DNA from: an uncultured Sutterella sp. | GTDB lineage: Bacteria > Pseudomonadota > Gammaproteobacteria > Burkholderiales > Burkholderiaceae_F | DNA: 13,151 nucleotides | Direction of reading: 5' to 3' | Assembly: GCA_900754475.1 (NCBI GenBank) | Contig: CAAECY010000170.1 | Location: 1 to 13,151, forward strand | Shown: one piece after another, positions 7,029 through 12,714 of the stretch | Layout of the letters: each line of letters opens with the position of its first letter | Position numbering within the stretch: position 1 is the first letter of the stretch | Made by a program: the position numbers and the translations under genes | Notes under the pieces: model-generated | What the model was told of the DNA's origin: nothing | Database searches by the model: none | The model's input: only the letters and a program-made list of their open reading frames with translations

Positions 7029-7347
7029 TCGAAGGTTTCGGGCGCGGCCCGCCACCCGCGGGCCTCATAACGAACTTTTGTAGAATGATCTCGATGCGAC
7101 GTGCTTCTCGACGCGAAGTTTTTGCGCCCTTCTACCCGGAAACGCTTTCCGAAGCCGCCTCGAGCGCCCGCAGCAATGTTCGGAAACAGTTCCTCGCGCG
7201 ACTGAACAATTGTTCACCCCGAGACGCGCTATTCTCATCCGAACCCGAATCGGCGGCACGCGTGCCGTCATCGGTCGGGACCGATCCCGACGCTCTCAAG
7301 AACGCGAGCCGTCGGGTCCGACCGTTTCGAATTTCCCTGGATTTCAC
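7029..7347. other. Intergenic region before the SlyB-like gene, with a 14-bp palindrome
   Basis: TGAACAATTGTTCA at 7203-7216 is a perfect 14-bp palindrome, and CGGAAA/TTTCCG (7137-7142, 7146-7151) forms a short inverted repeat. A -10-like TATTCT lies at 7230-7235, next to the palindrome, but a properly spaced -35 is not evident. The palindrome is placed as an operator would be for the lipoprotein gene. A reading frame from 7085 ends in an ATGA overlap with that gene, but its composition does not support it as a gene. Confidence 0.45.
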
Positions 7348-7875
7348 ATGAAAAAATCGTTTGCTCTTCTCCCGCTCGCCGCTCTTTGCGCCGCCATGCT
7401 TGCCGGTTGCGCCGCCGACGGGACGGCCTACCGTTCGGACGTCTACTCTTCGAGCAGCGTCAACCGCGCTCAGGAAGTGACGACCGTTGAGATCATCGCG
7501 ATCTCCCCGGGGCGCGTCGCCGTGAGCAACACCGAAAACCGCGACCGCGCGCAGATGACAGGCGCCATTCTCGGCGCCATCGCGGGGGCCGCGCTCGGCA
7601 GCCACAACAACCACGACACATCGTCGCGCGTGATCGGGGGTCTTGCGGGCGGTGCCGTGGGCGCCCTTGCGGGCGATGCCGTCGGGGGCGGCAGTTCCAC
7701 GTCCTTCGTTGAGGGCGTGCAGCTCGTCTACAAGACCTCGACCGGTCGCATGCTCCAGTCGACCCAGGTCGGCCGTCCGTGCGAATTCAAGACGGGCACG
7801 GCCATCATGGTGTCTCCGAACCCCTCCGAAACCCGCATTCAGCCGAACAACCCCTACGGTTGCCCGAAGAACTGA
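7348..7875 (+). CDS. SlyB/Pcp-like outer-membrane lipoprotein with glycine zipper
   Basis: This 175-residue lipoprotein has a lipoprotein signal peptide ending in the lipobox LAGC, with the lipidated cysteine at position 21. A glycine-zipper two-helix region lies at about 71-115, with repeats such as GAILGAIAGAALG and IGGLAGGAVGALAG. The C-terminal beta-rich part has two cysteines (C145, C172) that could form a disulfide. This matches the SlyB/Pcp family of outer-membrane lipoproteins, which help keep the envelope stable under stress; in enterics slyB is PhoP-controlled. The ATG at 7348 is fixed by the signal peptide, although the Shine-Dalgarno is weak. The next gene, also an envelope protein, begins 79 bp downstream after a large hairpin. 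Confidence 0.85.
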   Translation: MKKSFALLPLAALCAAMLAGCAADGTAYRSDVYSSSSVNRAQEVTTVEIIAISPGRVAVSNTENRDRAQMTGAILGAIAGAALGSHNNHDTSSRVIGGLAGGAVGALAGDAVGGGSSTSFVEGVQLVYKTSTGRMLQSTQVGRPCEFKTGTAIMVSPNPSETRIQPNNPYGCPKN

Positions 7876-7906
7876 TCGGTCGCCGACACTCCATTCATCG
7901 AGGAGG

Positions 7907-7944
7907 GGCGCCCGGCTCGCGCAGAATGCGCGGGGGCGGGCGCC
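7907..7944 (+). other. Large hairpin between the lipoprotein and coiled-coil genes
   Basis: GGCGCCCG (7907-7914) pairs with CGGGCGCC (7937-7944), and inside it CGCGCA (7918-7923) pairs with TGCGCG (7927-7932) around a GAA loop. No U-tract follows. It ends 10 bp before the next start codon, so it may attenuate transcription, protect RNA, or hinder ribosome access rather than terminate. Confidence 0.5.
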
Positions 7945-7954
7945 GCACTGAATT

Positions 7955-8494
7955 ATGAAGAAAACCATCCTTGAAGCCTCGATCCTCGCCGCTTGCGCCT
8001 TTGCGGTTCTTCCCGCGTCGGCCGAGCAGGCGCCCGTGCCCATGACCGAGATGGAATACAACATCAACGTCGTGAAGCAGACGCAGATGCAGATCGAAGC
8101 CGAAGCGCGCGCCAAGCTCGAAGAGCGCCGCCGTGCCGAAGCCGCCGCTGCCGCCGCCAAGGCGAAGGCCGACGAAAAGGCCCGCGTCGAGCGTGCCCGC
8201 GCCGAACGCGTGCGCGCGGAATCGGCCGCGGCCAAGGCGAAAGCCAAGGCGGAACGTCAGGCGAAGCTCGATCGCTACGCCGATGAAGAACGCGAACTTG
8301 AAATCGAATTGAAGCGCCTCGAAGTCGAAGCGCGCCGCGCTTCCGTCGGGACGACCGTCGCGACCGAAAAGGCCCGCGCCGAACTCGCCCGCGAAAAGGC
8401 TCAGCTCGAACTCGACGCGCTGCGCGTTGAAATCGACAACCTCAAGAAGGAAGACCCGACGCTCGCCGCTCCGGCGAAGGCTCCGACGCCCTGA
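7955..8494 (+). CDS. Periplasmic coiled-coil protein, function unknown
   Basis: This 179-residue protein starts with a Sec signal peptide, cleaved probably after ASA at about position 23. The rest of the mature protein, about 40-166, is one long Ala/Lys/Glu/Arg-rich helix with strong coiled-coil character. A short Ala/Pro tail (APAKAPTP) ends it. I see no enzymatic motif, lipobox or transmembrane anchor. Such proteins can be periplasmic scaffolds, spacers or chaperone-like, but nothing here decides. It follows the SlyB-like lipoprotein on the same strand and is closed by a strong terminator, so the two may share an envelope-related transcript. The start is fixed by the signal peptide. The Shine-Dalgarno is weak and preceded by the hairpin at 7907-7944. 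Confidence 0.75.
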   Translation: MKKTILEASILAACAFAVLPASAEQAPVPMTEMEYNINVVKQTQMQIEAEARAKLEERRRAEAAAAAAKAKADEKARVERARAERVRAESAAAKAKAKAERQAKLDRYADEERELEIELKRLEVEARRASVGTTVATEKARAELAREKAQLELDALRVEIDNLKKEDPTLAAPAKAPTP

Positions 8495-8570
8495 CGAGCG
8501 ACCGAGGATGCGGGGCGACGTGAGAACGCGAAGGACGCGACTCCGAAGCGTTGACCCGCACTTCCGATAG

Positions 8571-8610
8571 AAAAGCGCTTTCTCCTTCGTGGGGGAAGCG
8601 CTTTTTCGTT
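8571..8610 (+). terminator. Rho-independent terminator after the coiled-coil gene
   Basis: AAAAGCGCTTTCTCC (8571-8585) pairs with GGGGGAAGCGCTTTT (8591-8605) through a loop of five, using two G-U pairs, and the right arm runs into a T-tract. It lies about 77 bp past the stop codon. The A-rich left flank could also let it work on the minus strand. Confidence 0.85.
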
Positions 8611-8684
8611 GAGTTCGCGGAATTCGCAGCGTGCATTGTGTGCTCTGCGTTCGTTGAGATCCGACGGTTTCGGAGAAAGGTGCG

Positions 8685-8703
8685 TATAATGCGAATCATT
8701 ATC
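8685..8703 (+). promoter_or_regulatory. Fur box overlapping the -10 of the feoC-like gene
   Basis: TATAATGCGAATCATTATC agrees with the classical 19-bp Fur box GATAATGATAATCATTATC at 16 of 19 positions. Its first six bases are a perfect -10 TATAAT (8685-8690), so Fur bound here would block RNA polymerase. A good -35 was not found at 16-18 bp. The site lies about 90 bp upstream of the GTG start of the FeoC-like gene. Confidence 0.75.
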
Positions 8704-8793
8704 GTTTGACGGACGGGCGTCGAATCGTCCCTTTGTTCGTACCCTTTCGTCAAACGGCAACCCCACACCGATTTTGTCCGGGAGGACTGCACC

Positions 8794-9015
8794 GTGACCT
8801 CGATCATCGACATTCGCACCTACATCCGCGAGCATCCGGGCGTGAGCCTCAGCGAGCTTGCGCTTCACTTCAAGAAGTCGGAGCCGATGATGGAGGCGCT
8901 CATTACGCGCTTGGTCGAGCGCGGCGACGTCGAAGCGTTCGAGCGTCCGAAATGTACGGGCTCGTGCTGCTGCTCGGACGACGCTCGTCAGTGCTACCGC
9001 CCGACCCGCCGCTGA
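8794..9015 (+). CDS. feoC: FeoC-like winged-helix protein, Fur-controlled
   Basis: This 73-residue protein resembles FeoC, the small winged-helix partner of the FeoB ferrous-iron transporter. The helical DNA-binding-like part spans about 5-50 (IRTYIREHPGVSLSEL, SEPMMEALITRL). It is followed by a cysteine cluster, C-x3-CCC plus a later C (positions about 54-67), as in FeoC proteins whose cysteines can hold an Fe-S cluster. The start is GTG at 8794, supported by GGGAGGA about 8 nt upstream. Upstream lies a near-consensus Fur box over the -10. FeoC is normally encoded right after feoA and feoB; neither is present here, so the gene stands alone. It might act in trans on FeoB encoded elsewhere or be an independent iron-responsive regulator. 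Confidence 0.75.
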   Translation: MTSIIDIRTYIREHPGVSLSELALHFKKSEPMMEALITRLVERGDVEAFERPKCTGSCCCSDDARQCYRPTRR

Positions 9016-9069
9016 CCGCACGACGAAGCAGGCGTCGAGATCGCGGGCCTTTCGGGCTCGATCGACTCG

Positions 9070-9113
9070 TGTCACGATTTTGTAATCGAACCGTCATCGA
9101 AATGTAACTACCT
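9070..9113 (+). promoter_or_regulatory. Four-unit Pho-box-like array
   Basis: Four units with a period of exactly 11 bp start at 9070, 9081, 9092 and 9103: TGTCACG, TGTAATC, CGTCATC and TGTAACT, each followed by a 4-bp, mostly A/T-rich spacer. This matches a tandem PhoB box (two per dimer site) in the same orientation as the promoter at 9133-9161. It ends 19 bp before that -35, so it would act as an upstream activator site rather than replacing the -35. Confidence 0.65.
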
Positions 9114-9132
9114 GAAAATTTTGGGATTCCTC

Positions 9133-9161
9133 TTGCATTTCGTTCTCGGACCTGCTATAGT
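9133..9161 (+). promoter_or_regulatory. Sigma70 promoter of the structured RNA
   Basis: TTGCAT (9133-9138) and TATAGT (9156-9161) are separated by exactly 17 bp, close to both consensus hexamers. Transcription should begin near 9168, two bases before the first pair of the predicted closing helix of the downstream RNA. Confidence 0.75.
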
Positions 9162-9167
9162 TCGTCT

Positions 9168-9355
9168 TGTTGTGGTTCAGGTGGTGTCTTTCGTTTCCGC
9201 GAGACTTCGTCAGAATCAAGTCGCTGTTGGGAGTCCATTCGGTTCCGTTCCGCTGTTGCTCAAGGATCGGGATTGAGCTTGATGTTCTACGAGACTCCGG
9301 AAAAACCACTGACCACAAAGGCTGTAGGGCGAATCGAGAGATTTCGCCCTTTTTT
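9168..9355 (+). ncRNA. Structured non-coding RNA (about 188 nt), family not recognised
   Basis: A near-consensus promoter and a strong terminator frame a stretch with no credible coding frame. The ends pair: TTGTGGT (9170-9176) with ACCACAA (9312-9318), then CAG/CTG and TGGT/ACCA after single-base bulges, about 14 bp in all. Inside, GGAGTC (9230-9235) pairs with GACTCC (9293-9298), and GCTCAA (9258-9263) with TTGAGC (9273-9278). A 5' hairpin lies at 9186-9204. The shape, a rod closed at its ends with an internal open part, resembles regulatory RNAs such as 6S, but I do not see 6S, SRP, RNase P or tmRNA sequence signatures. Alternatively it is a leader-attenuator for bcp, whose ATG is 105 bp beyond the terminator. 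The Pho-box-like array upstream suggests phosphate control. Confidence 0.65.
9327..9355 (+). terminator. Rho-independent terminator of the structured RNA
   Basis: GGGCGAA (9327-9333) pairs with TTCGCCC (9343-9349) and is followed directly by six T residues (9350-9355). It is a strong terminator sitting upstream of bcp, so it either ends a stand-alone RNA or acts as an attenuator. Confidence 0.88.
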
Positions 9356-9393
9356 CTTGCCTGAAATTTTCCGCCCACGTTTTTGCGCGGCTC

Positions 9394-9423
9394 CGTCGCC
9401 CGGGCTTTCCGCCGGGCTCGACG
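9394..9423 (+). other. Hairpin in the bcp leader
   Basis: CGTCG (9394-9398) and CCCGG (9399-9403) pair with CCGGG (9412-9416) and CGACG (9419-9423), with a 2-nt bulge. It lies 36-66 bp upstream of the bcp ATG and has no U-tract. It could affect stability or translation of the messenger. Confidence 0.4.
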
Positions 9424-9459
9424 ACGCCGCAGCACGACACCCTTTTGGAGGCTTCTTCG

Positions 9460-9933
9460 ATGACGCTTGCCGAATCCCTTCAGCCGGGCATGCCCGCTCC
9501 CGACTTCACGCTGCCCGACGACACCGGGACCGAAGTGACGCTTTCCTCGCTTCGCGGCCGCAAGGTGATCCTCTATTTCTACCCGAAGGACAACACCTCG
9601 GGCTGCACCCTTGAAGCGCAGAACTTCCGCGACCGACTCGCCGACTTCGAAAAGCTCGGCTACGCGATCTACGGTCTCTCGCGCGACGGCGTCAAGACGC
9701 ACTGCAACTTCCGCGCAAAGCACGGCCTCACCTTCCCGCTCCTCTCCGACCGCGAAGAAACGGTCGTGAAGCTCTACGACGTCCTGAAGGAAAAGACGAT
9801 GTACGGGAAGAAGTGCTTCGGGATCGAACGCTCGACCTTCGTGATCGACGAAAACGGCATCCTCACGCACGTGCTTCGCAAGGTGAACGCGAAGACCCAC
9901 GTCGACGAACTCTACGCGCTCCTCGCGGGCTGA
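9460..9933 (+). CDS. bcp: Thioredoxin-dependent peroxiredoxin, BCP/PrxQ family
   Basis: This 157-residue cytosolic peroxiredoxin reduces hydrogen peroxide and organic hydroperoxides at the expense of thioredoxin. It shows the family start PGMPAPDFTLPDD, then YFYPKDNTSGCT with the peroxidatic cysteine C49 and its T46. The usual fold continues to the end, at the normal family length. The E. coli Bcp resolving cysteine five residues later is missing (EAQNF). A cysteine at C82 in THCNFRAKHGL fits the alternative class in which the resolving cysteine sits in helix 3, as described for Xylella PrxQ. C119 is a further candidate. The ATG at 9460 follows GGAGG by 8 nt; an in-frame TTG at 9445 overlaps that site and is rejected. 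A long terminator hairpin lies downstream. Confidence 0.93.
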   Translation: MTLAESLQPGMPAPDFTLPDDTGTEVTLSSLRGRKVILYFYPKDNTSGCTLEAQNFRDRLADFEKLGYAIYGLSRDGVKTHCNFRAKHGLTFPLLSDREETVVKLYDVLKEKTMYGKKCFGIERSTFVIDENGILTHVLRKVNAKTHVDELYALLAG

Positions 9934-9977
9934 TCGACCCACCGGCAACACCCCGTCGACAGACCGTGACGGCGAAC

Positions 9978-10040
9978 GGGCCCGTCGCAGCCGAACGCTA
10001 TTCACGTACCTGCGTTCGGTTGCGGCGGGCCCGCGCTTTT
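9978..10040 (+). terminator. Long rho-independent terminator after bcp
   Basis: Two 21-nt arms (9978-9998 and 10012-10032) pair along their full length apart from two G-U pairs, around a 13-nt loop, and GCGC then four T residues follow. The stem is unusually long for a terminator. It begins 44 bp after the bcp stop codon. Confidence 0.75.
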
Positions 10041-10260
10041 GGGGAAGACCCGACGGCGCTCGGCGAGGCCCGGAGAGGCAGGGTGACCCTCGCGCGCATC
10101 CGCGCCTTTTCCCTCTCGGCGAAAACGCCCGACCTCGTACACGGTCTTACCATCCTTCGCGGAATCGTAGACAATTACGAGAGACGCCTTCTTTTCGAGC
10201 AGGGTCGTTCACGGCCTGCTCGTTCGGCTCCGCCGTTTCCGAATTCAACAGCAAGTGACC
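10041..10260 (+). other. Upstream region of the response regulator gene with inverted repeat
   Basis: CGAGCAGG (10196-10203) and CCTGCTCG (10215-10222) form a perfect 8-bp inverted repeat with an 11-bp spacer, 38 bp upstream of the start codon. A weak promoter may lie just before it (TTACCA at 10148-10153 and GACAAT at 10171-10176, 17 bp apart). The repeat could be an operator or a leader hairpin. I see nothing else in this stretch. Confidence 0.4.
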
Positions 10261-10923
10261 ATGTCTTTCCGACCTTCCCTCACCGAAAACGACATCGCTC
10301 TTCTCAAACGCCGCACGCTCGTGCGCATCGTCGACGACGACGCGGAGCTGCGCGACGCCCTGCAATTTCTTCTCGAAGTCGAAGGCTGGCGCGTCGCGGC
10401 CTACGGTCGGGCGGAGGACTTTTTGACGTCCGACGCGCCGAGCGTTCCGGGCTGCGTCGTCCTGGACGTGCGCATGCCCTCGATGTCGGGCCTCGAAGCC
10501 CAGGAACGGATGAACCGCCTCGGGATCCGTCTGCCGATCGTGTTTCTCACGGGGCACGGCGACGTCGACATGGCGGTTTCCGCCATGCTCGACGGGGCCG
10601 CGGACTTCATCCTGAAGCCGATCGACAACGAGCGGCTCTTGGGTTCGATCGCGCGAGCGGCCTACCGAAGCCTTTCCGCCTCCGACGGACCTCCGCCGCC
10701 CGCCGAAGCGCGCCGGCGCCTTGAGACCCTCACCGAGCGCGAGGCGGAGGTCGCGAAGCTCCTTGCGCAAAAGCTCGCGAACCGCGAAGTCGCCGAACGC
10801 CTTGAAATCGCGCTTCGCACCGCGGAAACCCACCGTGCGGCCGTTTTGAGAAAGCTCGGCGTACGCCGCACCGACGAGATTGCGGCGCTCTTCGAAGCGG
10901 CGAAAGAAGCGCAGGAGCCCTGA
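10261..10923 (+). CDS. FixJ/TtrR-type response regulator (receiver + LuxR HTH)
   Basis: This 220-residue two-component response regulator has a receiver domain at about 20-135. Its acidic pocket is DDD at 25-27, the phospho-acceptor is D69 in VVLDVRMP, the switch threonine is T97 in FLTGHGDVDMAV, and the lysine is K119 in LKPI. The C-terminal LuxR/GerE helix-turn-helix spans about 156-212 (LTEREAEVAKLLA, RTAETHRAAVLRKLG). The TGHGDVDMAV and receiver pattern are typical of the FixJ group, including the tetrathionate regulator TtrR. No histidine kinase is adjacent, so the partner lies elsewhere. The gene sits just upstream, on the same strand, of a flavoprotein reductase operon, and FixJ-type regulators often control respiratory genes. 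The start may be ATG 10261 or GTG 10255, and the Shine-Dalgarno is weak. Confidence 0.88.
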   Translation: MSFRPSLTENDIALLKRRTLVRIVDDDAELRDALQFLLEVEGWRVAAYGRAEDFLTSDAPSVPGCVVLDVRMPSMSGLEAQERMNRLGIRLPIVFLTGHGDVDMAVSAMLDGAADFILKPIDNERLLGSIARAAYRSLSASDGPPPPAEARRRLETLTEREAEVAKLLAQKLANREVAERLEIALRTAETHRAAVLRKLGVRRTDEIAALFEAAKEAQEP

Positions 10924-10945
10924 GCCTCACCACCTCCCGCGCCAC

Positions 10946-11018
10946 CGGAGCCGACTGCTTTTCGGCTCCGCACGGGCGCTCGCGGGTGATTGTGCGGGCG
11001 GGAAAGTCCTTCCCGCCC
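10946..11018 (+). terminator. Two consecutive hairpins after the response regulator gene
   Basis: CGGAGCCGA (10946-10954) pairs with TCGGCTCCG (10962-10970), and GGGCGGGAA (10996-11004) pairs with TTCCCGCCC (11010-11018). Both are perfect 9-bp stems with short loops. Neither is followed by a proper U-tract, so termination is likely but not certain. Confidence 0.45.
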
Positions 11019-11027
11019 CACCCCGTG

Positions 11028-11113
11028 ATTTCCCTTAAATTTCCTTCGATTTCGACCGTCGTCGGCCTGAAATCGCTCGTTCTTTGACCCCGCAGCAGAC
11101 TACGTAGCGGGTC
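11028..11113 (+). promoter_or_regulatory. Helically phased ATTTC repeats and inverted repeats upstream of the flavocytochrome operon
   Basis: ATTTC occurs at 11028, 11039 and 11049, roughly one helical turn apart. GAAAT at 11069-11073 makes an inverted partner to the last copy. Further on, GACCCCGC (11086-11093) and GCGGGTC (11107-11113) form an imperfect inverted repeat around the palindrome CTACGTAG (11100-11107). These are plausible regulator sites for the operon at 11207, perhaps for the adjacent FixJ-type regulator. A convincing -10/-35 pair was not identified. Confidence 0.35.
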
Positions 11114-11206
11114 GCATGTCGATACTCACGTCACGGAGACCGGGCGGGACCGTTTTGCTCGTTCCTCCGCTGACTTTTCCCAACACAACAACATTCGGGT
11201 ACGAAC

Positions 11207-12691
11207 ATGACCAAAGAACTGAGCCGTCGCGGACTTCTGAAGTCTTCGATTTTCGGTGCCGCCGGTGCCGCCGCCATGGGCCTCTCGGGCGCCGCCTCCG
11301 CCGCCTCGCAGAGCAAGGATTCGCTGGATTCCTCTTTCGACGCGATCGTTCTCGGTGCGGGTCCCGCGGGGCTCGTGACCGCCATCACCGCGCACGACGC
11401 GGGCGCCAAGGTGGCCGTTTTCGAAAAGAAGGACCGCCCGGACGGCAACGCCATCTACGCGCTCGGCTCGGTTTGCGGCTGGGGCGCCCGTCACCAGAAG
11501 GAACAGGGTATCGAAGACACGGCCGACGCCTTCTTCGAAATGATGATGGACGTCTCGAAGCAGATGGGCGACCGCGCGCTCAACCGCTGCTACACGGACA
11601 ACATCTCGGCCGGCATCGACTGGCTTGAAAGCGACATCGGCGTCAAGTTCGGCAAGATCCGCCCGATGCCCTATCCGCGTCTCGGCCGCACGTGCCGCGT
11701 CGAAGGCGAAGGGATCACCGGGGGCGCTCAGCTTGTTCGCAAGCTCCTTGCCGCCTGCGCGAAGCGCAACATTCCGATTTTCTACGAACACAAGGCCGTC
11801 GAGCTCATCCACGACGACCGCTTTGCGGTGACGGGCGTGCGCTTTGCGACCCCCGAAGGCATGAAGTCCTTCGCCGCGAAGGGCGGTGTCTGTATCGCCA
11901 CGGGCGGTTTCTCCGCCAACCCCGAAATGGTCTGCCGCTACATCGGCGGTTGGGCGACGCGCATGGTGCTTCGCGGCTCGACCTCGACGACGGGCGAAAA
12001 CATTTCGCTCACGCTCCCGCTCTACGCGAAGTGCGTGAACATGGACCAGATGCACAACGGCCCCATCATCGGTGCGACCCACGTCAACCCCGCCGACGTT
12101 CTCAATTCCGGCTACGGCGTGCAGGTCAACACCTCGGGCGACCGCTTCATGGACGAAAACAACACCTACGTCATCAAGGCCCGTACGTGCGCCCGCGAAA
12201 CGCTCGACAACTTCGCCTGGGTGATCGTCGACAGCACCTGCCCCGTGCTCGACAAGGTGATTCCGAAGTTCGACCATCTCAACAGCCCCTACGGCAAGGC
12301 CGACACGATCGAAGCGCTCTGCAAGTCCGTGAAGCTCCCCGTCGAAAAGGTGACGAAGCTCGTTGCGGACTACAACGCCCGTGTTGAAAAGAATACGCTC
12401 GGCGAAATGAACCCGCCCTGCACCTACAAGAAGCCCCACCCGATCGCCAAGGCCCCCTTCTACGCGATCCCCTTCCAGGGCGGTCTCACGGCCACCTTCG
12501 GCGGTCCGCTCATCAACACGAAGGCGGAAATTCAATCGATGGACGGCCGTTCGATCCCGGGCCTCTACGCGGCCGGCAACGCCGCGGGCGGGATCTTCTA
12601 CCACAACTACGCGGGCGGCGCTCAGCTCGGTGCCGCCACGGTCTTCGGTCGCATCGCCGGTGCGGAACTCGCCAAGCGCGCGAAGGCTTGA
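11207..12691 (+). CDS. Tat-exported FAD-dependent reductase subunit, flavocytochrome c/fumarate reductase superfamily
   Basis: This 494-residue flavoprotein is predicted to be periplasmic. A twin-arginine signal (SRRGLLK at 6-12, then an Ala-rich stretch, cleavage near 30-34) implies export folded with FAD. The FAD site shows GAGPAG (50-55), the ribose-binding E73 in VFEKK, and ATGGF (231-235). The C-terminal YAAGNAAGGIFYHNYAGG (454-471) is the cofactor motif. The family includes reductases of fumarate, urocanate and methacrylate and the tricarballylate dehydrogenase TcuA. Where true fumarate reductases have a TTRD arginine and an NRLGGN arginine, I read NNTYV (318-322) and NYAGGA (467-472), so the substrate is probably not fumarate. 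The tetraheme cytochrome gene follows 23 bp later and is the likely electron donor. The start is fixed by the Tat signal. Confidence 0.88.
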   Translation: MTKELSRRGLLKSSIFGAAGAAAMGLSGAASAASQSKDSLDSSFDAIVLGAGPAGLVTAITAHDAGAKVAVFEKKDRPDGNAIYALGSVCGWGARHQKEQGIEDTADAFFEMMMDVSKQMGDRALNRCYTDNISAGIDWLESDIGVKFGKIRPMPYPRLGRTCRVEGEGITGGAQLVRKLLAACAKRNIPIFYEHKAVELIHDDRFAVTGVRFATPEGMKSFAAKGGVCIATGGFSANPEMVCRYIGGWATRMVLRGSTSTTGENISLTLPLYAKCVNMDQMHNGPIIGATHVNPADVLNSGYGVQVNTSGDRFMDENNTYVIKARTCARETLDNFAWVIVDSTCPVLDKVIPKFDHLNSPYGKADTIEALCKSVKLPVEKVTKLVADYNARVEKNTLGEMNPPCTYKKPHPIAKAPFYAIPFQGGLTATFGGPLINTKAEIQSMDGRSIPGLYAAGNAAGGIFYHNYAGGAQLGAATVFGRIAGAELAKRAKA

Positions 12692-12714
12692 TACCGTTTT
12701 AGGAGAAAACAAAA

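Noticed and set aside
7085..7351. Possible small gene ending in an ATGA overlap with the SlyB-like gene
   Set aside because: The predicted product is Ser/Arg/Pro-rich without any domain, it runs across the palindrome and the -10-like element, and no ribosome-binding site supports it. The overlap is probably chance.
9168..9355. 6S, 4.5S SRP, RNase P or tmRNA identity for the structured RNA
   Set aside because: The overall shape resembles 6S, but I could not find the diagnostic sequence elements of any of these families, so no name was given.
9094..10005. Minus-strand frame (303 residues) across bcp and its upstream region
   Set aside because: It is antisense to a convincing bcp gene and also crosses the promoter, structured RNA and terminator.
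11126..12712. Long minus-strand frame (528 residues) opposite the flavoprotein gene
   Set aside because: The plus strand encodes a complete Tat-flavoprotein with FAD motifs; the antisense product has no recognisable feature.
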